Assembly: GCF_000421565.1 (NCBI RefSeq)
Contig: NZ_ATXG01000011.1
Location: forward strand, 62,001 to 126,000
Source: Agromyces subbeticus DSM 16689
GTDB taxonomy: Bacteria; Actinomycetota; Actinomycetes; Actinomycetales; Microbacteriaceae
Reading direction: 5' to 3'
Length of the DNA stretch: 64,000 nucleotides
How positions within the stretch are numbered: the first letter of the stretch is position 1; each line of letters starts with the position of its first letter. The notes under the pieces are model-generated. The model was not told where the DNA came from. It was given only the letters and a program-made list of their open reading frames with translations, and searched no databases. The position numbers and the translations under genes were made by a program. Shown here one piece after another: positions 35,820 to 43,910 of this stretch.

Positions 35820-37940
35820 ATGACGGGCTGGAACACGGACACGCTTGCGCAGTCGGCGGGAGCCGGCGCCATCACGATCGTCGAGGGCTCGTCGTTCTGC
35901 GTATCCCACGCGAACGGCGACATCGTTCCCGAACTGCCGCACGGGATGTTCTTCCGTGATACCCGGCTCGTGTCGCGCTCGACCCTGCTCATCGACGGCG
36001 CACCCATCGAACCGCTGTCGGCGATGACCCCTGAACCCTTCCGGGCGCTCATCGTCGGGCGCGCCGGACACCTGCCCGACCGAGCCGACACGCCGCTCAC
36101 CGTCGAGCGCGACCGCCGCGTCGACAGCGGGCTTCGCGAGAAGATCACGATCCACAACTACTCGCGCGAACCGATGTCCTGCCGAGTCGAGCTCGCGCTC
36201 GAGTCCGACTTCGCCGACATCTTCGAGGTGAAGGAGGAACGTGCCGGCGGCGCCGCCCACCCGCTCCTCGCCGGCTCAGACGGGCGGTTGCGCGCCGAGT
36301 CGGAGCACACCCCCGCTCGTCTCGGTCTCGTCGTCACTGCCGCCGGTGCATCAGTCGACGCCGCGCGCCTCGTCTTCGACGTCAGCCTGCCGCCGCACGG
36401 AAGCTGGACGCAACGCATCGTGATCACCCCGACGCTCGATGGCGACGAGGTCGTGCTCGACCCGATCGGGGCTCCCCTGCACGAGACGAGGCCTGCCCGC
36501 AGACTCACCCAGTGGCAGTCCTCCATCTGGGTGCCGACGATCGACGACGACGACGTCGAGCGCATCATCCTGCAGAGCCAGCGCGACCTCGGCTCGCTCC
36601 GCATCTTCAATCCCCGGCATCCCGAGCGTGCTGTCGTCGCCGCCGGTGTGCCGTGGTTCATGGCGCTCTTCGGCCGCGACTCACTGATCGCCTCGTATAT
36701 GACCCTCGGCCTCGATCCGACGCTCGCCGTCGGCACATTGCAGACCCTCGCCGAGCTGCAGGGCACGACGTTCGACGCGGCATCCGAGGAGCAACCGGGC
36801 CGCATCCTGCACGAGGTTCGCCTGGGCGCGACCACGAACCTCGCCCTCGGCGGCGAGTCGGTGTACTACGGCACCGTCGACGCCACGCCACTGTTCGTGT
36901 TCCTGCTCGGCGAGCTCGCCGCATGGGGCGCCCTGCCCGACGACGCCGACGAACTCGTCGCGGCGGCCGATCGTGCGCTCGAGTGGATCGAACGCGACGG
37001 CGATCGTGACGGCGACGGCTTCGTCGAATACGCACGGCTCAACGACTTCGGCCTGATCAACCAGGGCTGGAAGGACTCGTGGGACGGCATCAACTTCGCC
37101 GACGGCGCCCTCGCCGAGGCGCCGATCGCGCTGTGCGAGGTGCAGGGATACGTGTATGCCGCCTACCGCGCGCGGGCGACGATCGCCGAGTCCCGCGGCG
37201 ATGTCGAGGGCATCGCCCGGTGGAACGCGAAGGCCGCCGAGCTGAAGGTGCGTTTCAACGAGCGGTTCTGGATCCCCGAGCGCCAGTGCTTCGCCGTCGC
37301 ACTCGACCGCGACAAGCGACAGGTCGACGCATGCGCCTCGAACATGGGCCACTGCCTGTGGAGTGGCATCGTCGACGACGACAAGGCTGCGGCCGTGGCC
37401 GAATTGCTGCTCTCAGAGACGATGTTCACTGGCTGGGGCGTGCGCACCCTCGCCTCCGACATGGGCGCTTACAACCCGGCGAGCTATCACAACGGCTCGG
37501 TCTGGCCGCACGACAGCGCCATCGTCGCCGCCGGCCTCATGCGCTACGGCTTCGTCGAGCAGGCCCACCGCGTCATCGTCGGGCTGCTCGACGCGGCGAC
37601 CCACTTCGGCGGGCGCCTGCCCGAGCTGTTCTGCGGCTTCGATCGCGAGCAGTACGCGGAGCCCGTCGTGTACCCGGCGTCGTGCTCACCGCAGGCCTGG
37701 GCCGCTGCCGCGCCGTTCCTGCTGCTGCGCAGCATGCTGCGGCTCGATCCCTCTGTTCCCACGGGCGAGCTCTGGCTCGCTCCGGCGATCCCGCCCGAGT
37801 TCGGTGGCATCCACCTCGTGAACGTGCCGTTCGCGGGGGCGCGCGTCTCCCTCGACATCGGCGGCGACGACACCTCGGTGACGGGGCTGCCCGAGCACAT
37901 CACCCTGCACACGGCTCCGCGCGGTGCCTCCCGCGCCTGA
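35820..37940 (+). CDS. Glycogen debranching-like protein (amylo-alpha-1,6-glucosidase fold)
   Basis: A 706-residue cytoplasmic protein. The first 220 residues are the glycogen-debranching N-terminal beta domain (ITIVEGSSFCVSHANGDIVPELPHGMFFRDTRLVSR), and residues about 260-690 form an (alpha/alpha)6 barrel like those of GH15/GH63 and amylo-1,6-glucosidases. Likely active-site acids lie in WFMALFGRDSLIASYMT, INQGWKDSWDGI and YNPASYHNGSVWPHDSAI. The start has GAAGGG upstream. The GT4 gene follows 14 bases later, a pairing frequent in actinobacteria whose glycan is not established. Involvement in storage or stress-related alpha-glucan is inferred. Confidence 0.9.
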   Translation: MTGWNTDTLAQSAGAGAITIVEGSSFCVSHANGDIVPELPHGMFFRDTRLVSRSTLLIDGAPIEPLSAMTPEPFRALIVGRAGHLPDRADTPLTVERDRRVDSGLREKITIHNYSREPMSCRVELALESDFADIFEVKEERAGGAAHPLLAGSDGRLRAESEHTPARLGLVVTAAGASVDAARLVFDVSLPPHGSWTQRIVITPTLDGDEVVLDPIGAPLHETRPARRLTQWQSSIWVPTIDDDDVERIILQSQRDLGSLRIFNPRHPERAVVAAGVPWFMALFGRDSLIASYMTLGLDPTLAVGTLQTLAELQGTTFDAASEEQPGRILHEVRLGATTNLALGGESVYYGTVDATPLFVFLLGELAAWGALPDDADELVAAADRALEWIERDGDRDGDGFVEYARLNDFGLINQGWKDSWDGINFADGALAEAPIALCEVQGYVYAAYRARATIAESRGDVEGIARWNAKAAELKVRFNERFWIPERQCFAVALDRDKRQVDACASNMGHCLWSGIVDDDKAAAVAELLLSETMFTGWGVRTLASDMGAYNPASYHNGSVWPHDSAIVAAGLMRYGFVEQAHRVIVGLLDAATHFGGRLPELFCGFDREQYAEPVVYPASCSPQAWAAAAPFLLLRSMLRLDPSVPTGELWLAPAIPPEFGGIHLVNVPFAGARVSLDIGGDDTSVTGLPEHITLHTAPRGASRA

Positions 37941-37954
37941 ACAGGAGGTGCCCC

Positions 37955-38995
37955 ATGCGGATCGGCATCATCGCCCCGCCGTGGATTCCCGTGCCACCCC
38001 CGGCCTACGGCGGCATCGAATCGTTCATCGACACGCTCGCCCAGGCGATCGTGCGAGCCGGCCACCAGGCCGTGCTCGCGGCATCCGGCGACAGCACGTC
38101 GCCCGTCGAGCGGCTGCCCGGCTTCCCGCCCTCGGGCTCCGACACGATGGGTCTCACGACGCACGAACTCCGGCACCTCATTCGGGCGTACGCGCAGCTC
38201 GACGACGTCGACGTGATCGTCGACAACACGCTAGCGGGCCCGATCCTGGCCCGCACGGCAGCCACCGCACCGGTCGTCACGATCGCACACGGCCCGTTCA
38301 TCCCGCTCGTGCAGGAGCTCTACGGTGCCGCGTCGCCCGACATGACCTTCGTCGCGATCTCACACCACCACGCCTCGACGGCCGGGACGGTCCGCATCGC
38401 ACGGGTCATCCATCACGGCATCTGCGTCGCCGACGTGCCGATCGGCCCGGGCGGGAACGACGCCTGCTTCGTCGGACGCATGAATCCGACGAAGGGCGTG
38501 GTCGAGGCGATCCTCGTCGCGGAGCGCGCCGGCATTCCGTTGCGCATCGCCGCGAAGATGCGGGAACCTGCCGAGCGGGCGTACTTCAACGAGGCGGTGC
38601 GCCCGATTCTCGGCCGCAACGCGGAGTACATCGGCGAGCTGTCGACCGCCGATGCCTGCGCGCTGATGGGTGCGTCGTGCGCGCTCGTCAACCCGATCCA
38701 ATGGGACGAGCCCTTCGGTCTCGTGATGATCGAATCGCTCGCCGCTGGAACCCCGGTCGTGGCGACGCCGCGCGGGTCGGTTCCCGAGCTCGTCGACGAC
38801 GGCGTCACCGGCTTCGTGCGGGCCGGCATCGACGAACTCGCGGCCGCGCTCGGCGATGTCACTGCGCTCGACCGAGCCGATTGCCGGGCGAGGGCCGAAG
38901 CCGACTTCACCGATGCCCGGATGGCGCGGGACTACCTCGACCTCTTCGCCGACGTCATCTCGGCCGACCCGTTGGCGCGCCTGGAGACGGCATGA
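37955..38995 (+). CDS. Glycosyltransferase family 4 protein
   Basis: A 346-residue GT-B fold enzyme. The N-terminal glycine loop PVPPPAYGGIESFIDTLA and the C-terminal donor-site motif EPFGLVMIESLAAGTPVVATPRGSVPELV, with the E-x7-E arrangement, are typical of GT4. VGRMNPTKGVVEAI begins the second domain. It transfers a sugar from a nucleotide donor. It follows the debranching-like gene after 14 bases with AGGAGGTG as ribosome binding site, so the two are co-expressed and probably act on the same glycan. The C-terminus nearly touches the opposite gene (six bases). Confidence 0.92.
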   Translation: MRIGIIAPPWIPVPPPAYGGIESFIDTLAQAIVRAGHQAVLAASGDSTSPVERLPGFPPSGSDTMGLTTHELRHLIRAYAQLDDVDVIVDNTLAGPILARTAATAPVVTIAHGPFIPLVQELYGAASPDMTFVAISHHHASTAGTVRIARVIHHGICVADVPIGPGGNDACFVGRMNPTKGVVEAILVAERAGIPLRIAAKMREPAERAYFNEAVRPILGRNAEYIGELSTADACALMGASCALVNPIQWDEPFGLVMIESLAAGTPVVATPRGSVPELVDDGVTGFVRAGIDELAAALGDVTALDRADCRARAEADFTDARMARDYLDLFADVISADPLARLETA

Positions 38996-39001
38996 CCCCG
39001 A

Positions 39002-39379
39002 TCAGTCGAAGAGTTCGGAGAGCCAGCTCTCCTTCTTCTTCTTGCGGTACCCCTGGTCGCCGTAGCCGCGGTTGTCGTAGCCACGGTTGTCGCCGCGGTT
39101 GTCGTAGCCACGGTCGTCGTAGGGCTGCTGGTACCCCTGCTGTCCGTACGCCGGGGCGGCGGGCTGCGCCGGCCGGGCGGGCTGCGCCGGGGCGGCGGGC
39201 GGCGTCGGTGCCGCCGGTGCCGCCGGTGCGGCGCCCGAGAACTCGCGAGAGCCGCGCTCGATGATCTTGTCGAGTTCACCGCGGTCGAGCCACACGCCGC
39301 GACAGGTCGGGCAGTAGTCGATCTCGATGCCGCTCCGCTCGCTCATCACGAGCACGGTTCCATCACTGGGGCACTGCAT
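39002..39379 (-). CDS. Zinc-ribbon (zf-TFIIB) protein with repetitive tail
   Basis: A 125-residue protein. The first 45 residues are a TFIIB-type zinc ribbon: MQCPSDGTVL, then YCPTCRGVWLDRGELDKIIE. The first pair has only one Cys (the usual second position is Asp-Gly), so the metal site is incomplete or uses another ligand. The rest is a Pro/Ala-rich linker (APAAPTPPAAPAQPARPAQP) and a Gly-Tyr-Asp-Arg repeat (RGYDNRG, DNRGYDNRGYGDQGY) ending in KKKKESWLSELFD. The repeats suggest a disordered, RNA- or protein-binding tail. Strong GGAGGAG site before the start. Function unknown. Confidence 0.85.
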   Translation of the reverse strand: MQCPSDGTVLVMSERSGIEIDYCPTCRGVWLDRGELDKIIERGSREFSGAAPAAPAAPTPPAAPAQPARPAQPAAPAYGQQGYQQPYDDRGYDNRGDNRGYDNRGYGDQGYRKKKKESWLSELFD

Positions 39380-39491
39380 TGGGGGCTCCTCCTTCGGGGC
39401 CGACCGTGACCGATCGGGACTGATCGGGATGTTCGACGAGTCGAGCCTACGGAGCGAAGCTTTGAGGAAGCTCAGCGGCCCGAAACGCACA

Positions 39492-39546
39492 GAGCGGATG
39501 CCGCGGCGCTTGCCTCACGAAGAGGCGGCTGCCGCGACATCCGCTC
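39492..39546 (-). terminator. Terminator after the first cold shock gene
   Basis: The arms 39492-39516 and 39522-39546 pair at 20 of 25 positions (GAGCGGATG at the base, five-base loop). It begins 62 bases after the cold shock stop codon. Confidence 0.55.
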
Positions 39547-39607
39547 GTTGATCAGGTTCGACGTGCTCGTTGAGCGCGCCCACCCCGATCGAAAGGGATG
39601 CGAGAAC

Positions 39608-39814
39608 TTACGAAATGACCGTGATGTTCTCAGCCTGCAGGCCCTTGGGGCCGCGGGCGGTCTCGAATTCGACCTTCTGGTTCTCCTCGAGCGAGCGGTA
39701 GCCGCCCGATGCGATCGCGCTGAAGTGCGCGAAGACGTCGGCCGAGCCGTCGTCAGGAGCGATGAAGCCGAAGCCCTTGTCGGCGTTGAACCACTTGACG
39801 GTTCCGGTAGCCAT
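39608..39814 (-). CDS. Cold shock protein (CspA family), copy 1
   Basis: A 68-residue single cold shock domain, a five-stranded OB-fold that binds single-stranded RNA and DNA and melts mRNA structure. The RNA-binding motifs KGFGFI (RNP1) and VFAHFSAI (RNP2) are intact, preceded by [14 protein letters not shown]. It is a close paralogue of the protein at 41885-42088. GAAGGAAAAG precedes the start. The leader is long and structured (hairpins at 39861-39879 and 39884-39910), as in many cold shock mRNAs. Confidence 0.95.
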   Translation of the reverse strand: MATGTVKWFNADKGFGFIAPDDGSADVFAHFSAIASGGYRSLEENQKVEFETARGPKGLQAENITVIS

Positions 39815-40264
39815 ATTCTTTTCCTTCTGTAAAGCCGAGCCGCCGAAACGGCTGCGACGTGCACGACCTCAGGTCGTGCGGGGTTCCGACGGCGACGTCC
39901 GCCGCCGGAAGTTGATGGTGCGAGTGAATCGCACGTGATGCGCCCGCGCTGCCCCGACTGAACGGTCGGTGGCGCGAGTAGCGACGATGATGGATCTGCG
40001 GGAGAGGTGTGATCGCTTCGGCTCGACGACACTCGACGAGCACGCGATGTCGCTTCTCGTGACGAGTGTGGAACGGGTGCGGGGCGTCTTCGCCTGCATC
40101 GCACCGAGAGCTTCGGCGTGAGAGATGTTTACTTCGTCCCGACTTGTCGTTGACTTCCCAGCCGTGTCACGCGGGGAGAAGACCCCCACTGCAGATATCA
40201 CCACTCTAGCCCCATCGCATGTGCGCCCGCTGAGAAAACTTCGACGACTTCGGAACGAACGCCA
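39815..40264. other. 450-bp intergenic region with cold shock leader
   Basis: The part next to the cold shock gene carries two hairpins and should be its 5' untranslated leader. The rest contains open frames (for example 39869-40204) without family features, binding sites or normal composition. Its promoter was not located. No other feature was seen. Confidence 0.6.
39861..39910 (-). ncRNA. Structured leader of cold shock copy 1
   Basis: A 19-base perfect palindrome GCACGACCTCAGGTCGTGC (39861-39879), 47 bases upstream of the start codon, and a second hairpin at 39884-39910 (11-bp stem, one mismatch, five-base loop). Possible temperature-sensing leader, by analogy with cspA mRNAs. Confidence 0.45.
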
Positions 40265-40921
40265 TCAGACCGCCGCGGATGCCGCTGTGCGGAGGTCGTC
40301 GACGAGTGCTGTGAACGCGGCTGCGCGGTCGTCGGCATCCTCGATGCGCAGGAGTGCAGAGGGGTGCGTGGTGACGAGGATCGGCGCCGGGAGCGCCGAC
40401 GCAGACCCCGCGGCATCCGGCAGCAGCACCTTGCCCCGCAGCTGGCCGATGCGCACCGGGCGGCCGAGCACCGCTCGCGCCGCAGTGGCGCCGAGCGCCA
40501 CGACGATCGACGGATCGACCGCCTCGAACTCGGCCTCGAGCCAGGGATGACAGGCGACGATATGGCCGACGGCGGGCTTCTCGTGGATGCGGCGCTTGCC
40601 GCGGCGCTCGAACCGGAAGTGCTTGACCGCGTTCGTCAGGTAGATGCCCTCGCGCGGGATGCCGGCGGCATCAACCGCATCGGCGAGCACTCGCCCGGCC
40701 GGGCCGACGAAGGGCTCGCCCTCGAGGTCTTCGCGGTCGCCGGGCTGCTCGCCGACGAGCATCATCGACGCGCTCGCCCGGCCGCGTGAGAAGACCACCT
40801 GCGTGGCATCTCGCCAGAGCTCGCAGCCCCGGCACTGCGGCGCGGCCAGCCGCAGTTCGTCGACTCCCGCGGCCGCCGGCACCCACTGTTCGGCGCCCGG
40901 GCGTGCTTCGAGCTCAGCCAT
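40265..40921 (-). CDS. udgX: UdgX family uracil-DNA binding protein
   Basis: A 218-residue iron-sulfur member of the uracil-DNA glycosylase superfamily. The loop RGKRRIHEKP carries the KRRIH motif whose His forms a covalent bond with the abasic sugar in UdgX after uracil removal, so the enzyme stays fixed to DNA. Motif 1 is GEQPGDREDLEGEPFVGPAGR, and the C-terminal motif is THPSALLR. Cysteines for the 4Fe-4S cluster are in CRGCELW, TNAVKHF-adjacent and VACHPWL regions. Start at 40921: TAGGCT lies six bases upstream and no binding site is seen, so the transcript is probably leaderless. Confident by motif. Confidence 0.92.
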   Translation of the reverse strand: MAELEARPGAEQWVPAAAGVDELRLAAPQCRGCELWRDATQVVFSRGRASASMMLVGEQPGDREDLEGEPFVGPAGRVLADAVDAAGIPREGIYLTNAVKHFRFERRGKRRIHEKPAVGHIVACHPWLEAEFEAVDPSIVVALGATAARAVLGRPVRIGQLRGKVLLPDAAGSASALPAPILVTTHPSALLRIEDADDRAAAFTALVDDLRTAASAAV

Positions 40922-40927
40922 GCGTCG

Positions 40928-40933
40928 AGCCTA
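40928..40933 (-). promoter_or_regulatory. -10 element for a leaderless udgX transcript
   Basis: TAGGCT on the minus strand ends six bases before the ATG. The following CTCGACGC is nearly the same as in front of recQ and the DUF3516 helicase. Confidence 0.5.
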
Positions 40934-40981
40934 GGCACGCAGGCGCGCGCCGTCAGGGGGTTGCGGTGCAAGACTTGACCC

Positions 40982-41824
40982 ATGCGCATCGTCGTCACCG
41001 GAGGCTCGGGCAAGCTCGGCCGCACCGTCGTCCGCACGCTCCGCGACGAGGGCCACGAGGTCGTGAACCTCGATCGCTTCGGCGAGCGCGAGAGCGTCAC
41101 TCGCGTCGACCTCACCGACTACGGCCAGGTGATCGACGCGATCGCCGGTGTCGACGACCGGCACTCGGGAACCGACGCGATCGTGCATCTCGCGGCGATC
41201 CCCGCACCCGGCATCGCGAGCGACGTCGAGACGTTCCACAACAACATCACGTCGACGTTCAACGTCTTCCAGGCGGCACGCCGGCTCGGCATCACCCGCA
41301 TCGTGTACGCCTCGAGCGAGACCGTGCTCGGCCTGCCGTTCGACGTACCGCCGCCGTACATCCCCGTCGACGAGGAGTACCCGGCGCGGCCCGAGAGCAC
41401 CTATTCGCTCGTGAAGCACCTCGAAGAGCAGCTCGCGATCGAGCTCGTGCGCTGGAATCCCGAACTCTCGATCACGGCGCTGCGGTTCTCGAACGTCATG
41501 GACCCCGACGACTACGCCGCGTTCCCGTCGTTCGACGGCGACGCGAGCCTGCGCAAGTGGAACCTGTGGGGCTACATCGACGGCCGCGACGGCGCCCAGG
41601 CCGTGAGTCGCGCGCTCGCGAACGCCGGGCCCGGCTTCGAGCGGTACATCATCGCCGCGGCCGACACCGTGATGTCGCGATCGAACGCGGAACTCGTCGC
41701 CGAGATGTTCCCCGGCGTATCGATCCGCGGCGAGCTCGGCGTCAACGACACGCTGCTGTCGATCGAGAAGGCGCGACGCGAGCTCGGCTTCGCACCCGAG
41801 CACTCCTGGCGCGACGCGAGCTGA
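40982..41824 (+). CDS. NAD-dependent epimerase/dehydratase family oxidoreductase
   Basis: A 280-residue extended short-chain dehydrogenase. The cofactor loop is VTGGSGKLGRTVV and the catalytic pair is in STYSLVKHLEEQ (Tyr and Lys four residues apart); an upstream Ser/Thr is in VYASSETVLG. An Asp after the second strand (NLDRFGE) favours NAD. Family members act on nucleotide sugars or uronic acids, but the substrate here is unclear. The ATG at 40982 has AAGACT six bases upstream and no good binding site. It is divergent from udgX and followed by a strong terminator. Confidence 0.88.
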   Translation: MRIVVTGGSGKLGRTVVRTLRDEGHEVVNLDRFGERESVTRVDLTDYGQVIDAIAGVDDRHSGTDAIVHLAAIPAPGIASDVETFHNNITSTFNVFQAARRLGITRIVYASSETVLGLPFDVPPPYIPVDEEYPARPESTYSLVKHLEEQLAIELVRWNPELSITALRFSNVMDPDDYAAFPSFDGDASLRKWNLWGYIDGRDGAQAVSRALANAGPGFERYIIAAADTVMSRSNAELVAEMFPGVSIRGELGVNDTLLSIEKARRELGFAPEHSWRDAS

Positions 41825-41830
41825 AGACGA

Positions 41831-41866
41831 CGAACGCCCCCGCGGCCGAGGCTGCGGGGGCGTTCG
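41831..41866. terminator. Bidirectional terminator between epimerase and cold shock genes
   Basis: A perfect 13-bp stem (CGAACGCCCCCGC and its complement) with a 10-base loop lies between two convergent genes. Confidence 0.85.
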
Positions 41867-41884
41867 CGTCGTGAGTTCCGAGGC

Positions 41885-42088
41885 TTAGAGGCCGCGGATG
41901 TTCTCAGCCTGCAGACCCTTCGGGCCCTGCGCGACCTCGAACTCGACCTTCTGGCCCTCTTCGAGCGAACGGTAGCCGTTGCCCGAGATGGCGCTGAAGT
42001 GCGCGAAGACGTCGGCAGAGCCGTCGTCGGGAGCGATGAAGCCGAAGCCCTTTTCGGCGTTGAACCACTTGACGGTTCCGGTTGCCAT
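41885..42088 (-). CDS. Cold shock protein (CspA family), copy 2
   Basis: A 67-residue cold shock domain, nearly the same as copy 1 (39608-39814) in its first 35 residues and diverging around [23 protein letters not shown]1 (KGFGFI) and RNP2 (VFAHFSAI) are intact. GAAGGACAG precedes the start at 42088; an open frame reaching 42211 is not used. A 17-base perfect palindrome lies 46 bases upstream, almost the same distance as in copy 1. The two genes are 2.1 kb apart in the same direction. Confidence 0.95.
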   Translation of the reverse strand: MATGTVKWFNAEKGFGFIAPDDGSADVFAHFSAISGNGYRSLEEGQKVEFEVAQGPKGLQAENIRGL

Positions 42089-42454
42089 ACTGCTGTCCTT
42101 CTGTCGTCTAGGGCTGCTGGTGCAAGCCCGATGCGATCGACGGTCGATCGCTGCCCCGCACGGCGGGTTGCCGACGGAGCGGGGGCGAGGGGCGGGTGTG
42201 CGCTCAGGCATCCGCCGTCTCGTATCGGGTCATGCCACGCGGATGGGTCCGCCTCCGGGCAATCAGATGGAGGCACGGGCGAGCGCCCGCCTGATGGAGG
42301 AATCAGTGAACACACCCTATCGGGTGACGTTCAGCTTCACACGGTACGCGACCGAATCGTGATCTAGGAAGAGTCGGGCGCGAAATTCGCCGTCGTGAGC
42401 GGACACTCGGAAGGATGCCAGCGCGCTTGCAGTCAAAGGGTGCAGAATCGTGGG
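42089..42454. other. 366-bp intergenic region with cold shock leader
   Basis: Holds the leader of cold shock copy 2 and the presumed promoters of that gene and of vanZ. A perfect palindrome lies at 42134-42150 and CACCC-TATC-GGGTG at 42313-42326. No gene was recognised. Confidence 0.6.
42134..42150 (-). ncRNA. Palindrome in the leader of cold shock copy 2
   Basis: CGATCGAC-G-GTCGATCG is a perfect 17-base odd palindrome 46 bases before the start codon. It parallels the 19-base palindrome 47 bases before copy 1, although the sequences differ. Confidence 0.4.
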
Positions 42455-43021
42455 ATGAACCGCCGCCCCCTCGGTCTCGTCGCCGCTGCCTACGCAGCCG
42501 TCGTGCTGTGGGCGACCATCGGTCCGGCGCCGTGGCGCACGGCGGGCAACCAGGTCGACGGCGGCATCCTGAACCCCGACGCGTGGACCGCTCCGGTCAC
42601 GTGGACCACCGGGTACTTCTCGGAGATCGCGCTCAACGTCGTGATCTTCGTGCCGATCGGCGTGATCGCGGCACTGCTCCTGCCCCGACGGCGCTGGCCG
42701 CTCGCACTGCTCATCGGCTTCGGCTTCACGACGTTCATCGAGCTCGTGCAGTTGCCCGAGCTCGATCGCATCTCCGACCCCCGCGATCTCGTGATGAACA
42801 CCTCGGGCGCGATGCTCGGCGTGCTGCTCGTGCTGCTCGCCCGCGGCGTGCGTCGCGCCGGCCTCGTCGCCGACGAGTTGCGCGAGGCCGGGTTCGCGCC
42901 GGCCGACGAGATCGACGCGCTCGACGCCCCACTCGAGCCCGCCCTCGTCGCGGAGCCCTCGGTCGTGACCGCCGACCCCGCGCCCGACCTCGTCACCGCT
43001 CGCTCCGAGCAGGCTGCGTAG
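42455..43021 (+). CDS. VanZ family protein
   Basis: A 188-residue membrane protein with four helices (about 7-24, 47-70, 75-94 and 108-128). The VanZ domain is recognised by ALNVVIFVPIGVIAALLLP, FTTFIELVQLPELDRISDPRDLVMNTSGAMLG, which carry the conserved Asn, Glu-Gln and Arg-Asp positions. VanZ gives low-level teicoplanin resistance in enterococci, but most relatives have no known role in resistance. A 55-residue acidic tail follows the last helix. CAGAAT lies six bases before the ATG at 42455; an upstream frame from 42395 is not conserved. Confidence 0.88.
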   Translation: MNRRPLGLVAAAYAAVVLWATIGPAPWRTAGNQVDGGILNPDAWTAPVTWTTGYFSEIALNVVIFVPIGVIAALLLPRRRWPLALLIGFGFTTFIELVQLPELDRISDPRDLVMNTSGAMLGVLLVLLARGVRRAGLVADELREAGFAPADEIDALDAPLEPALVAEPSVVTADPAPDLVTARSEQAA

Positions 43022-43061
43022 CCCCAGGCGCACCCAGACCGCCGCGGCCATTGCACCCCAG

Positions 43062-43067
43062 TACAGT
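43062..43067 (+). promoter_or_regulatory. -10 element for a leaderless TauE/SafE transcript
   Basis: TACAGT ends six bases before the GTG at 43074; no ribosome binding site lies between. Confidence 0.5.
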
Positions 43068-43073
43068 AGGCGG

Positions 43074-43910
43074 GTGACCTCCGTCGAGCCGCCCGTTCCG
43101 AAGGCGCACGCACCCGTCTCCTGGCTGCGGCTCGCCCTCATCGGCGCGATCGGCGGCCTGCTCTCGGGCGCGTTCGGGGTCGGCGGCGGCATCCTGATGG
43201 TGCCCCTGTTCGTGGCCTTCGCGGGCATGGATCAGCGGCGCGCCTCGGCCACCTCGCTCGCCGCGATCGTGCCCACCGCGATCGCCGGCTCGATCACCTA
43301 CTTCCTGAGCGGCGAGGTCGCCCTGATTCCCGCCTTGTTCGTCGCTGCGGGCGGCATCGTCGGATCGTGGCTCGGCGCGCTGCTGCTGCGGCGCCTGCCG
43401 CTCGGCTGGCTGCGCTGGCTCTTCATCGCGCTGCTCGTGGCGGTTGCCGTGCGCATGCTGCTCGTCGTGCCCGAGCGGGCTGCCGCGCAGGTCGAACTCG
43501 ACGCCCTCACGATCGTCGGCATGGTGGGCCTCGGCCTCGTGATCGGCGTCGCCTCGGGTCTCTTCGGCATCGGCGGCGGGCTCGTCATGGTGCCGGCCTT
43601 CATCGTCTTCTTCGGCATGAGCGATCTCGTCGCCAAGGGCACCTCGCTCGCGGTCATGATCCCCACCGCCGTCAGCGGCACCATCACGAACGCCCGCGGC
43701 GGCGTCGTCGACCTGCGCGCCGGTCTCATCGCCGGCGTCGCGGCCACCGCGGCCTCGTTCGGCGGCGTCGCGCTCGCGCACCTGCTGTCGCCCGAGTGGT
43801 CGACGTGGCTCTTCGCGGCACTCGTCGTGATCGCCGCTGTGCAGCTCACGGTGCGCGCCGTACGGTTGCAGAAGAAGGAGCAGAAAGAGAGGGGCGAGCG
43901 TGTCGCTTGA
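43074..43910 (+). CDS. TauE/SafE family anion exporter
   Basis: A 278-residue membrane transporter of the TSUP family, whose members export sulfite, sulfoacetate or other organosulfur anions. Eight helices form two similar halves, each opening with the family motif: SGAFGVGGGILMVPLFVAF (about 24-42) and ASGLFGIGGGLVMVPAFIVF (about 158-177). The start is a GTG with TACAGT six bases upstream, so the transcript is probably leaderless. The next gene overlaps the 3' end by 11 bases. Substrate cannot be told. Confidence 0.9.
   Translation: MTSVEPPVPKAHAPVSWLRLALIGAIGGLLSGAFGVGGGILMVPLFVAFAGMDQRRASATSLAAIVPTAIAGSITYFLSGEVALIPALFVAAGGIVGSWLGALLLRRLPLGWLRWLFIALLVAVAVRMLLVVPERAAAQVELDALTIVGMVGLGLVIGVASGLFGIGGGLVMVPAFIVFFGMSDLVAKGTSLAVMIPTAVSGTITNARGGVVDLRAGLIAGVAATAASFGGVALAHLLSPEWSTWLFAALVVIAAVQLTVRAVRLQKKEQKERGERVA

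Noticed and set aside
39869-40204. Possible 111-residue gene upstream of the cold shock gene
   Set aside because: Ser/Thr/Arg-rich sequence without motif, no binding site, and it covers the structured leader of the cold shock mRNA.
42455-43021. VanZ as a glycopeptide resistance gene
   Set aside because: No vanHAX or two-component genes are nearby, and most VanZ-domain proteins have no link to resistance.
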